DNA of 64,000 nt from Sphaerolaimus hirsutus. Its lineage: Eukaryota; Nematoda; Chromadorea; Monhysterida; Sphaerolaimidae. Below the pieces are notes generated by a model. The model ran no database searches and was not told the DNA's origin. It saw only the letters and a list, made by a program, of their open reading frames with translations. The stretch covers positions 18,602,701-18,666,700 of the forward strand of contig OZ038450.1 in the NCBI GenBank assembly GCA_964036195.1, read 5' to 3'. Shown here one piece after another: positions 45,613-55,424 of the stretch. The first letter of the stretch is position 1. Each line of letters starts with the position of its first letter. The position numbers and the translations under genes were made by a program.

Positions 45613-46882
45613 TATAACTCGGGAACCGCTTGGCGAACAATGTTGAAATTTGGATATGATATGGTTTCAGGTTGGGGCTACGTACAATTTCGACGAAATT
45701 TTCCTACGAGCTCCCTGACCGGAGATAGGGTGGGTCTATAAAAAGACGGTAATTTTCGAAATTTTTAGGTGTCGCTCGGAAAATGCAAACTTTGAACATC
45801 AATAACTCGACTATTTCTGGGCCGATTTTGGTAATTTCACTTTTAAAATGATGACAAATGCTCGGAGAGTTCATTTCTGAGGTCAAATAGGCGATACAAA
45901 ATTGTGTATATATCGATTCGGCCGGATTTCGAAATGCAAAATTTACAGAAAATTTATTTTTCTTAACATGCTATCTTATACTCCTGTTCGAGAGAAACAC
46001 CATACCGAGAGAATGAGATCGATTTCTCTCTCCGATCAAAAGTTATAGCACTTCAAACTTTCGCCTCCCATCCAAGTAAATAACCGCATGAAGGTCAATG
46101 CGTTGAAATTCAAAACTCCATATCTCGACCATTTCTCAGCCGATTTCTACCATTGAACACTTAAAATGATCAGAATAACCTGAAAATACCATTTGTATGC
46201 TCAGTTTATCTGTATCCTAACTTAAATTTCCCACAGAAGAAAATAATGCTAACTCTTGTATGAAATTATCATTATGAAAAAGCATATTGACAATTTGAAC
46301 ATACAACTGGACTCTTCAGGTTATTCTGATCATTTTAAGTGTTCATTGGTAAAAATCAGCTGAGAAATGGTCGAGATATGGAGTTTTGAATTTCAACGAA
46401 TTGACCTTCATGCGGTTATTTACGTGGATGGGAGGCGAAAGTTTGAAGTGCTATAACTTTTGATCGGAGAGAGATATCGATCTAATTCTTTCGGTATGGT
46501 GTTTCTCTCGATCAGGAGTATAAGATAGCATGTCAAAAAGAGAAACTTTTTGTAAATGTTGCATTACGAAATCCGGCCAAATCGATATATACACAATTTT
46601 GTATTTCTATTTGACCTCAGAAATAAACTCTCCAAGCATTTGTCATCATTTTAAAAGTGAAATTACTAAAATCGGCCCAGAAATAGTCGAGTTATTGATG
46701 TTCAAACTTTGCGTTTTCTGAAACACACCATAAATTTCGAAAATTACCGTGTTTTTATAGACAAACCCTATCTCCGGTCAGGGAGCTCGTAGGAAAATTT
46801 CGTCGAAATTGTGCGTAGCCCCAACCTGAAACCATATCATATCCAAATTTCAACATTTTTCGCCAAGCGGTTCCCGAGTTAT
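45613..46882. mobile_element. 1.27 kb palindrome, arms about 570 bp
   Basis: Left arm from TATAACTCGGGAACCGCTTG; right arm closes CAAGCGGTTCCCGAGTTATA. Mirrored landmarks: CAGGTTGGGGCTACG / GCGTAGCCCCAACCTG, GAGCTCCCTGACCGGAGATA / CTATCTCCGGTCAGGGAGCT, GGTCGAGATATGGAGTTT on the right and its complement near 46115. Arms meet around a 130 bp loop (about 46182-46312). Arm identity appears high, with scattered changes. Confidence 0.85.
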
Positions 46883-47068
46883 AAGCACGTGCCGGCAGGT
46901 TGACCCCCTCCCCCTCAAAATGCTAACCCCAAAATCCCCTATGCCCCCGCCCCCCACCGCCTTGATCCAATATAATGTGGAAAATCTAAATCGGTGGAGA
47001 CATGAACTTTTGGAATGAGACTTTCGTGTACAAATTCCTGTTGGCCCATTGTCAACACGCTGGCATAG

Positions 47069-50000
47069 ATAACTGGGGCTATGAAGTGCTTCTGTAGTTC
47101 TGCCAGTATACACAGAGACGCCCCCCGAGCAATTGTACAACTGCCGGGCGATATTTTGACACTCTTGGACAGCTACCTGCGGAAAAAGAAGCTTGCAACA
47201 CTCCGTTACTTGATGATAGGGAACAGATCGCAAAGGTTGTTCGATTATATTGCGAATTACAGCGTGGACTGCATCGGCATGAGTTTTTATTACACGGATA
47301 AGCGTGCCAAAGTGGCCCAATTTTCGTACCCATTTATAACGAGTTAGTTCGGTGGGAGCTTGAATGAAAGGTTTTGGATTCTGTTTCTAACATCATTCAA
47401 TAACTGAATAAACAATAATATGAGAATAGGTGAATAAAATCACAAATAAAAATTTACCTTCTGTAATTTGAGGAAAAATACCGTATTACCTCGAATTATC
47501 CCCCCCCTTGAATTAACCCCCCCTCGAATTAACCCCCCCTCAAAATGGGCTGGGGAAATAATAAACCCCCCCTCGAAATACCCCCCCCTTCGGAATGATG
47601 TACGTCATGTACATAATAAATACGTCATGTACGCAATGTACATGATGTATATTACTGTTAATTTGCATTGCAGCTACACATAGACTAGTTTGTGTAGCCA
47701 TCTACGTTTTAATGTCCAAATATATCCTGTTCGGACACATTTATTACCTATTTTGGGTACGCAAATGCCTACTATTTACTACGATCCTTACGAAAATTTC
47801 TGACGAAATAATAAACCCCCCCCCTCGAATAAACCCCCCCCTCGAATTAACCCCCCCTCAAATTTTGCTGGCGAAATAATAAACCCCCATGGGGGTATTT
47901 CGAGGTAATACGGTAGTATTTTTAATTTGTAAATAAATTATGGTGTATTATGATGTAAGTACCGTATATACTAGAAAAATTCCCTCGGTTTGCCCTCGAA
48001 TAATTCCCCTCTCTTTGACGTGTGAGGAAAAAATAATTCCCCCTCGAACCCCCCCCCCCTTTAGGCATATGATAAAGTTTTTGCATCCAATTTGAACAAA
48101 AATTTAGTTATTTCGTAAATAAAGCATATTTCATGAAATCAGTTAACAGAAACATGCTTGAAATTTTTGACGAAATATTAATCCCCCCCTTAAATAATTC
48201 CTCTCCTTGAATAATTCCCCCCTCGATCAGTACCCCCTCAAAAAGTCTGACGGCAAAATAATTCCCCGGGGGGATGATTAGAGTATATATGGTATACAAT
48301 TTGTAAGTTTCAGTATTATTGTATATTTGATATCAACTGCAAAAATTCTTACCACTCAACTTACTATATTTCTTACGACTTATCATTGTTCTGACTGACA
48401 TCGGTCCCATTCCACCCAATGGTTCGGGTCCAAATCATTTTGTTTTCCTTGATGTGAAAATGTGTTGCCAGTTTTTCCCCCCGACCCCGTTTATTGTTCC
48501 GTATAATATGTTAGCGATGCACCATAATTATGTTCTGACTTCCCTTTCCTTTCGCAGGTTCATTTAAAAGTGAGACTTTTATTTTAATACCCTTGTCGGA
48601 ATTCTATGAAAACGCTTTAAGAAAACCGAATGAAAAACCACTTATCAAACATTAAAAACTGCATATCCAAAAACCTCTTTTCAATGCTCTGCCTCACAGG
48701 CGACGGACGCTGGGTGACCAGTGCAAGTACACCACTCGCATCACTCTTCTGGTGCTAATCCCACACCCTGTAAGGTGTAAAACGTGTCAAATGTCATGCG
48801 AAAAGTCATGCAGTGTCAGTTGTCATGACAAATGTAATGTAGGGTGTCAATTTTCATCCAAAGTTCATTAAAAAATATTTTTGCTTTGATTGACATTTTA
48901 CATGACATTTGACACTTTACTTTACAGATTACAGGGTCTGGGACTGCCCCCTGGTCAGCAAAAGGTGCATTTGTGCCCATCGGCTGGGAGCTGTGGTTTG
49001 GACTGGGCGGCGCCGCCCTGGTGCTTTTCTGCATCAGGCACCTGGTGTTGTTCTGCACCGCAAGGAGGACCCGCGGAGACAATGTCACTATAGCATGTGA
49101 CAGCGAGGTTTGGTACCCGTGGACTTTGTCACTGACGCTGCATTTTGTGTTATTGACACACTGGAAATTTGACCACATTTGTTAAACTTATATCGTTTAA
49201 AAATATCATAGTTGTTAAAACGTATTTACGTTTACTCGATAATTACGGATACTCGAGTATTGCATAAATACGTTTACGTTAAAAAAATACCGGTATACTC
49301 ACTTACTCGCGTACTTTTTGAAAGGTGAAACTTCCCGGGCATGGCATACAGTATCTGCAGAGGTAGGTTCAATGGTACCTATGTTTAGGTTTAATATTGA
49401 ATAAATATAACCAGGTATACTCGGCGGACAGCACACCTAGTATGAAAACCTACCATAATTTAATGAATAAAATCTTGTGATAAATTTCGTTATTAAAGTT
49501 TCCATAGTAAAAACGAAATATTTTGATGAAAAACTGCAAATAAATTTGGTTCATTATTCAGATAAGTTATGGTATGTTTTCATACTAAGTGTGATGTCCG
49601 TCGAGTATACCTATGTTGAGAAGTGCTTTTAAAAATAAAAATGCTCAGAGAAATCGAAATAGCTGCAGAAATGTTAACGGAAATAATTGATTCAAAAAAA
49701 TTATGCCTGGCGGCTGACAATCATGATGGCAACCACGTTGCTTTTCGAAGCCTCTCAGTTTGGACCGAGTTGTCACACGCGGCCACATCAATGTGGTCGC
49801 AGCTGGGCCGCACGCTGCTGCGGCAATTGTTCGCGCGGCGGTCCAGTGCCGCGCTGCCCCGCCGCGCCGCCGTCGCTCTGCTGTCCTTCATGTTGAGCGC
49901 TGTTGTCTTGCTGCTCGCCTCCCTGTTCCAGGGGGCAGTCCCAAGCCCTGGAAAGTGTAAAGTAAAGTGTCAAATGCCATTTAAAGTGTAAAGTAAAGTG

Positions 50001-52918
50001 TCAAATGCTATGTCAAGTGTAAACTAAAGCGTTAAATTCCATGTAAAGTGTAAAGTAAAGTGTCAATTGTCATTACAAGTGTAAACTAGAGTGTCAATTG
50101 TCATGCAATTGACAGTCATAATTTTTTCTTTTTTTTGTTTTGATTGGCATTTGACATGACTTTTGACACTTTAATTTACACTTTACAGGGCTTGGGACTG
50201 CCACCAGAAGCTACTCCTAGCCAACTTGCTTCAAATTTACCCACCTTCCTTGAATAAAATGAACACCTTTGATGATTTGGTCGACTCATTGTCTAATAGG
50301 AAATTGACCTTTTTAGATATTAGTGACAGCTACTGGTTTCTCGACAACGTGCTTAACTCTGACCTGGAACCATTCAAACGTTTGAGGAAGGCTATTGAAC
50401 ACAACCCCCCTAGGCTGGAAACCAATGTGTCGATGTGGGCACCTCTACATGAGACTAGTGAGTAGACTTTTCTAATGTTCTACCATGTGAAAGAAAATAT
50501 GAATAAGTTATTTTAGCTGTTATTTTCTACATTTGGCATTCCAAATTTTTTGGGAAAATGGTATTTTTAAGCGCCAGGGTTTACCTTAATTACCTACCCT
50601 ACTTTGCCGCGTGGGGGGGGGGGTGGGCCCACACGGGCGTGCACTGATACGCACACGTGCCCGATACGCACATATGCCCGTTTTTGTCACTTGACACTTT
50701 TTCAAGTGATTTTCAGATATGAGTAAAGTGAAAAAAAGTTGCGAAATGACATTAGTGAACTTTTTGCACTTCACTCATATCTGAAAATCACTTGAAAATG
50801 TGTCAAGTGAAAAAAAACAGTGAAAAATAGCCATTTTTCACTGTTTTTCATTTGACACATTTTCAAGTGATTTTTAGATATGAGTGAAGTGAAAAAAGTT
50901 CACTAATGTCATTGCGCAACTTTTTTTCACTTTACTCATATCTGAAAATCACTTGAAAAAGTGTCAAGTGAAAAAAACGGGCATATGTGCGTATCGGGCA
51001 CGTGTGCGTATCAGGCCTGCCCCGGCCCACACCTTCATTATGTGGGCGGCAAACGCAAAGGTGTGGGAAATACCTTCTCTAATCATGGTTGGTTTTATAA
51101 AAATTCATTTTGGTAAAATTGTATAAAAATTGTATAAAAATTTTATTTTTTTTTAATTTTATTCTTGTTTCAGTTTATTTTATTTTATTTTATTCCCAAA
51201 AGTCGTTAATGTTATAAGAAGAGAGTTAAGAGACTTAAGAGTATAAGAGAAAAATGTTATCATTTGAAAATTCAAAGTTGGCCCGAGTGGGCAACTTTAA
51301 AGTGACAAGTCTTGCCCAATACTTTTTGAAAAGCTTATGAAATTGTCTACATTTTCCATATTTTCGACCCTGCGGCCGACGTATATAGCTGGAGTTATGA
51401 TAATTTGAATGACAGCAGGTCAGCAGATTCAGTGGAGATACCCTGTTTCGAGTGATTTTTTTTAGGAAAAATCACTCGAAACAGGGTATCTCCACTTAGT
51501 ACATAGGATTTACTGGGCGGTGGTGGTGCAGCCTTTTGGAGTCAATGGTGCCACTCCTTCAGAATGGCCCCACTTGAGAGTAAATTTTGAGTGGAGATAC
51601 CCTGTTTCGGACAAAGATTTTTTGCAGATACCCCGTTTCGGACAAAGATTTTTTTGGGGATACCCTGTTTCGGATGATTTTTTTCAAAAACTGAATGGGA
51701 ATTCTATACCGTAATTCGGATGATTTTTTCTGTGTTGTATGGGAATTTGGACTGATTGCTTCAAATCTATACCGTAATTCGGATGATTTTTTCCGTTGGT
51801 GGAGATACCCTGTTTCGAGTGAAATTTTTGGTGGCTTTTTTTTGGAGATACCCTGTTTCGAGTGAATTAATAAAATAAGGAGATAAAATATTACAAAAAA
51901 TATGAATTTTCATACAATTTTACAAAAATACGAATTTTTATACAATTTTACACAATTTTTACAAAATGTCAAATTTTTATACAATTTTTATTTTTATTCT
52001 TAAATTTTCCATTTTATTTTATTTTTCTTAAATTTTCCATTTTATTCTTATTTTATTTTTATTTTTTTCTGGGATTTTGCCAACCCTGCCCCTAATCCCC
52101 TGCCCATCACGCACATACGCCTGTTACGCACATAAATCCATCGTGCACATACGCCCATCACGCACACAGCTCCAGTTATATTTATGCGTGATGGGCGTTT
52201 GTGCGTAATAGGCCTGGCCCGTTGAAAACGGTGTGCCCTACTTGCACGTTTCGCTGGATCTTACATATTAAGAATTGCTAAAAGCCATCTCTGAAAAGAA
52301 CCCACTTGCTTTCAGACAAATTCGTGACATACACTCAGAGAAAGACTATCAACAAAATGATACAGGCACATAACAACAGCATTGATGTTCGTTGTGCCAT
52401 CAATATATTCGATATGGAAATACCCAATGACGTAAAAATGCTAGACCGTGAATCGATTCCATGCAGTAAGGGAAGCGATTTTAAGGAGAAAGTTGATATC
52501 ATAAATCATGCGATTGAAGCCAATTATGACAGAATTCAGTAAGTTTATTGTGAAGAGTACAAGTTGAAAGTCTTGAAACACAAGAATTTTTGCATAAGAT
52601 ATCTTCAGGTATAAAATTTTATTGGTTAAATTGAAATGTAAATTAAAAGTTGAAAAATTTTTTTGATTCTTCACTCCGGAATTGGCAGCAATCAGAATTC
52701 AATCTCGCAGAAATATAATCTCCAAGAAATATGAAGTGTCCCGTGATAGACCGGACTGCAGATTGCCAAATGGGAATGTCAACTACAACAAATTGGGAAA
52801 CATGCAAATTATTGGATTATATATCATGATGATGCTTGGTGGCTCGCTTGGATTTGCTCTATTCATTTGTGAATGCCTTTACAGCGTAAAGCCGGAATTA
52901 CAGCTCAGCGGCGTTTGA
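47069..52918 (+). CDS. Ionotropic receptor (IR / iGluR-like) channel, C-terminal half; possibly a pseudogene
   Basis: Coding blocks: 47069-47342, 48700-48751 (or ending earlier), 48928/48959-49107, about 49651-49937, 50208-50457, 52316-52538, 52696-52918 (TGA). Block 1 is the S1 ligand-binding lobe: DCIGMSFYYTDKRAKVAQFS then YPFITS, the usual D-x-G-x-S-x-T-x-x-R...F-S-x-P pattern. Block 2 continues it (SDGRWVTSASTPLASLFW). Block 3 is M1 (VPIGWELWFGLGGAALVLFC). Block 4 is pore loop and M3 start (WSQLGRTLLRQ; AAVALLSFMLSAVVLLLASL). Block 5 continues (ANLLQIYPP, MNTFDDLVDSL) into the S2 lobe with block 6. Block 7 carries M4 (GNMQIIGLYIMMMLGGSLGF). These ligand-gated cation channels act in chemosensory or other neuronal membranes of protostomes. 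Junctions 1-2, 5-6 and 6-7 are in phase (GTTAGT, GTGAGT, GTAAGT). Junctions 2-3 and 4-5 are occupied by copies of one transposon and their splicing is unresolved. The N-terminal part was not found. Confidence 0.7.
47479..47914. mobile_element. TACCGTA-family element, TTACC subfamily, IR intron 1
   Basis: Left TACCGTATTACCTCGAATTA, right TATTTCGAGGTAATACGGTA. Interior blocks (GACTAGTTTGTGTAGCCATC, TATATCCTGTTCGGACACAT) recur reversed in 62041-62484. Confidence 0.85.
47960..48294. mobile_element. TACCGTA-family element, ATATACT subfamily, IR intron 1
   Basis: TACCGTATATACTAGAAAAA faces GATGATTAGAGTATATATGGTA. The interior (AAGTTTTTGCATCCAATTTG, AAGCATATTTCATGAAA) is shared with 59887-60172. 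Confidence 0.75.
48749..48954. mobile_element. CCCTGTAAAG/CTTTACAGGG element between IR blocks 2 and 3
   Basis: Left CTGGTGCTAATCCCACACCC then TGTAAGGTG and GTGTCAAATGTCATGC; right CATGACATTTGACACTTTAC, TTTACAGATTACAGGGTCTG and GGACTGCCCCCTG. It begins at the last codon of IR block 2 and ends within a few bases of block 3, so it fills almost the whole intron. Confidence 0.7.
49205..49335 (+). mobile_element. CAGAGTTGTTAAA-family left fragment in IR intron
   Basis: TAGTTGTTAAAACGTATTTA, CGTTTACTCGATAATTACGG and ACGTTAAAAAAATACCGG follow the left end of 4199-4688, ending near CTTTTTGAAAG. Confidence 0.6.
49415..49611. mobile_element. 195 bp CTCGGCGGACA MITE in IR intron
   Basis: TATACTCGGCGGACAGCACA and CCTAGTATGAAAACCTACCA are mirrored by TGTTTTCATACTAAGTGTGA and TGTCCGTCGAGTATACCT. 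This is the best preserved of the three copies. Confidence 0.85.
49929..50207. mobile_element. CCCTGTAAAG/CTTTACAGGG element inside the IR M3 coding region
   Basis: CAGGGGGCAGTCCCAAGCCC opens and GGGCTTGGGACTGCCACCAG closes it. The inside is four GTAAAGTAAAGTGTCAAATG-like units and their complement. The coding frame on both sides (LASLFQ ... ANLLQIYPP) is continuous only if it is removed. Using its own GTGTAA donor (49955) and TTTACAG acceptor (50188) keeps the frame but adds about 18 residues. Confidence 0.75.
50610..51030. repeat. 420 bp palindrome made of four alternating inverted units
   Basis: Outer arms GATACGCACACGTGCCCGAT / GGGCACGTGTGCGTATC enclose alternating copies of CACTTGACAC(A/T)TTTTCAAGTG and TTTTCAGATATGAGT with their complements; the centre is GAAAAATAGCCATTTTTC at 50823-50840. 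It lies in the IR intron after block 5. Confidence 0.8.
51084..52088. mobile_element. CAGGGTTGG hAT-like element (opposite orientation) in IR intron
   Basis: Starts CATGGTTGGTTTTATAAAA and ends TTTTGCCAACCCTG; the flanks TCTCTAAT and CCCCTAAT (52089-52096) resemble a mutated 8 bp duplication. The subterminal AT-rich arms match 37304-38336, but the centre is unrelated and carries tandem repeats. Confidence 0.8.
51430..51865 (+). repeat. Tandem GGAGATACCCTGTTTCG(A/G) repeats
   Basis: GATACCC(T/C)GTTTCG occurs at about 51437, 51595, 51627, 51658, 51804 and 51846, and once inverted at 51481. ATACCGTAATTCGGATGATT occurs twice (51707, 51769). The first copy and the inverted one form a hairpin round TTTTTTAGGAAAAA. 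Confidence 0.7.
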
Positions 52919-52962
52919 CGTGAAATGATGACGTCGTAAAATTGATTACATCAAGATAGACA

Positions 52963-53363
52963 TACCGTAAATCCTCGAATAAGTCCCCCCCTCCCTCGAA
53001 TAACTCACCCCTCTAAGCAGGCTGAGGAAAAAATAACTCCCCCCCTCGAATAACTCCCCCCTATTTTATGGGTGGGAAAGGAGTCCACGTATAAAAAAAA
53101 CGTATTTATGTATACGTTCATAAAAAGTATGCATTATTTTGCATTTGATGCACACTAACATTGATTTCATTCCATGAATAATGGGATTTCTATACTGGCT
53201 TAGACCTTTATGCAAGTAACTTAACCCCATTCGGATGATATATTGATCATGCTTTTTACTCAAAATTCCGACGAAAAAATAACTCCCCCTCGAATAAGTC
53301 CCCCTTCAAAAAATTCTGAGGAAAAAATAACTCCCCCGGGGACTTATTCGAGGATTTAAGGTA
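52963..53363. mobile_element. TACCGTA-family element, AAATCC/TAAGTCC subfamily, 45 bp after the IR stop
   Basis: TACCGTAAATCCTCGAATAA with GTCCCCC faces GGGGACTTATTCGAGGATTT with AAGGTA. It may supply the IR 3' UTR; no convincing AATAAA was seen before it. Confidence 0.8.
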
Positions 53364-53455
53364 GGTATAATATTTTGCAATTTTTGCATACAAGCATGCA
53401 ATTTCACATATGCATTACCATTGGTGGTTGTTTTTGTTGAGCCTGTGCCTGTCGT

Positions 53456-53872
53456 CATTTAAACCCGGCCGTCATTTAGACGGGGCCGTCATTTAATTAT
53501 ACCCGGACGTCATTTAGAACCGGTCATCATGTATGGGGGTGGGGTTTTCGATCTTACGTGCATGTGTATTTGCATGTGCAAATATTTTCATAGATAAATT
53601 GATGAAATTTTGAATAAAATAATTTGCACCTGCAGATCAAACAATCGATTTGCAGATAAATATTTTTGTCAATATTTATCCACAAAATCGTTTTGTTGAT
53701 GTGCCGCTGCGCTAGCGAGCCGCCGCTGTCGGCAGTGTCATTGATGTGTGGCGCTTAGCGGCGCAGACGCCAATCCCCCGCCAATGCGGCATACGGAAGG
53801 TTCTAAATGACCGGTCGGGTAGAATCAAACGATGGCCGAGTCTAAATGACGGCCGGGATTAAATGACAAATG
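53456..53872. mobile_element. Element with repeated CGTCATTTA ends
   Basis: Left: GTCGTCATTTAAACCCGGCC, GTCATTTAGACGGGGCCGTC, ATTTAATTATACCCGGACGT. Right, mirrored: GTTCTAAATGACCGGTCGGG, TCTAAATGACGGCCGGGATT and AAATGACAAATGAGCCTGAC. The arms are themselves tandem (three to four GTCATTTA-CCGG units). GAGCCTG occurs at both outer edges. Confidence 0.7.
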
Positions 53873-54399
53873 AGCCTGACCCGGTTTTGTTGGTATTGAG
53901 GCATTTTCGTGTAAAAGCTTACATTTATTCATGCTATTGTGTAATGATATTCTCTTATAACCTTATTTAATCAGTATTCCATGATGAACTTCACTTGAAC
54001 TCATGAACATTTGACAAAAAGTGATAAACGTAATGAGTCAACAAAAAAATGGATATTTTTGACAGAAATCACCACTTATCATGTCTTATCACCACAGAAA
54101 TGCTGTCTCATGACCCCAAACCATTTCTATGGCTATAGATAACATCACAACTTGCTAGCACTGGTCTGATATATTTACCTGCAAATGTTGACTCATAATT
54201 TGAGCATTTCGGGGTGGGGGGGTAAAAACTGGGTCATTTAAGAAACGTTTTTTTCATCCCTAGGCGGCTACACGACAGCTCAAAATTTTATCGGTTCAAA
54301 TTCAGCGCATGTGCAGTGTGAACGAACTGACCGGGAGCACACGGAAAACATACATGCATATTTAGATAAACTGCTTCCGAATCAGGTCCGGCACCAAAA

Positions 54400-55210
54400 A
54401 ATTTTGTCCGAACAGAAAAAATCCGAACCAGGTCCGGCATAACCGAAGCCACAGGGGGAGGTGTTAGGACAATGAAATTTGGAGTATACACCAGCGCGGA
54501 GAGCTTCGGTGACCCACTACAGTGTGGGTCGTTGAATATGCAAGAAAAGGTAGTGCGATTTTTAGTGTTAGTGTCAAGTGTGGCGCCAAAAAAGTACCCC
54601 CCACTGCGGATGCCAGAACTCCTATGGGGTGCATAGCAAGCTTAAATTTTGTGGGGGTGTAGCCAACGGGGGGATCCAATGAAACATGCAAGCGCATGAA
54701 ACATTTTGTATCATTACACACGCACACGTGCCCATGAAACACTTTGTATCATTACACACGCTCATGCGCCCATGAAACACGCACGCGCACGGTGTCATAG
54801 CAAACCAATATTAACCATTATTCAACATTGTATTTTGTCTTAGATTTTCAACAGTGATGAGGTTTGAAGTGTACTAACATCATAGATATTTTGATTAACA
54901 AATTTAAAACACTTGATTATACTTACAAAATATATAAATGCGACGCGCACACATACATTGCTATGACACCGCGCGCGTGCGTGTTTCATGTGCAAACCGG
55001 CGTGTTTCATGGGCGCATGGGCGTGTGTAATGATACAAAGTGTTTCATAGGTGCGTGTGCGTGTGTAATGATACAAAATGTTTCATGCGCTTGCATGTTT
55101 CGTGTAGCACTATGATAGCCAACACCCCCACCTACCATGCACCACCCGGTGAGCCGCGGCGACCCACAGTACGGGTCACCAAAAATCGAATTTTTTTATT
55201 GATGCAATTT
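54400..55210. mobile_element. Inverted-repeat element with ATGAAACA...TATCATTACACACGC units
   Basis: At 54675-54800 TGTATCATTACACACGC follows CATGAAACA twice; at 54950-55100 the complement GTGTGTAATGATACAAA occurs twice next to TTTCATG. The outer parts match more loosely (GGTGACCCACTACAG / CCCACAGTACGGGTCACC). The centre around 54830-54940 is AT-rich. Confidence 0.65.
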
Positions 55211-55424
55211 TTGTCCGCATCAAGTTTTTTTGCCGATCCAACTCTAGTTCAGCAAACACTGTACGCAAGTAAATCCGTAAAGCACATAGCTGGTGCTACG
55301 TGCTTGATGGGCCATGTGTCTGCCAGGTTTACGTGTGCAGAGTTCATGTGCGTGCCAAGCTTATACACCCCATCATCACCCCACACACTCAGCACAATGA
55401 GATCTGCAGACACTGCTGCAATGT

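Larger units (their letters stand above)
41487..46942. mobile_element. 5.5 kb composite element with terminal inverted repeats and internal cargo
   Basis: Ends: GATAGGGTATTTTGGGGTTA, GCATTTTGAGGGG, G-run, GTCAACCTGCCGGCACGTG, CTTATAACTCGG (41486-41562), mirrored at 46874-46942. Inside: 41720-41960 and 44985-45110 are direct repeats (TGCATAATAGTGTCAAGTAT); 44560-44970 and 45088-45345 are diverged copies of one another (ATTGAAAAT, TTTATCAGTTT, CAACTAGTGTGTG); 45613-46882 is a palindrome. Between 42.08 and 44.5 kb is about 2.4 kb that I see nowhere else in the window. It could be one large element or several overlapping ones. Confidence 0.5.

Noticed and set aside
48700..48769. IR block 2 read in the frame RRTLGDQCKYTTRITLL
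   Set aside because: It looked like a pre-M1 segment, but block 1 ends in phase 1, which forces the SDGRWVTSASTPLASLFW frame.
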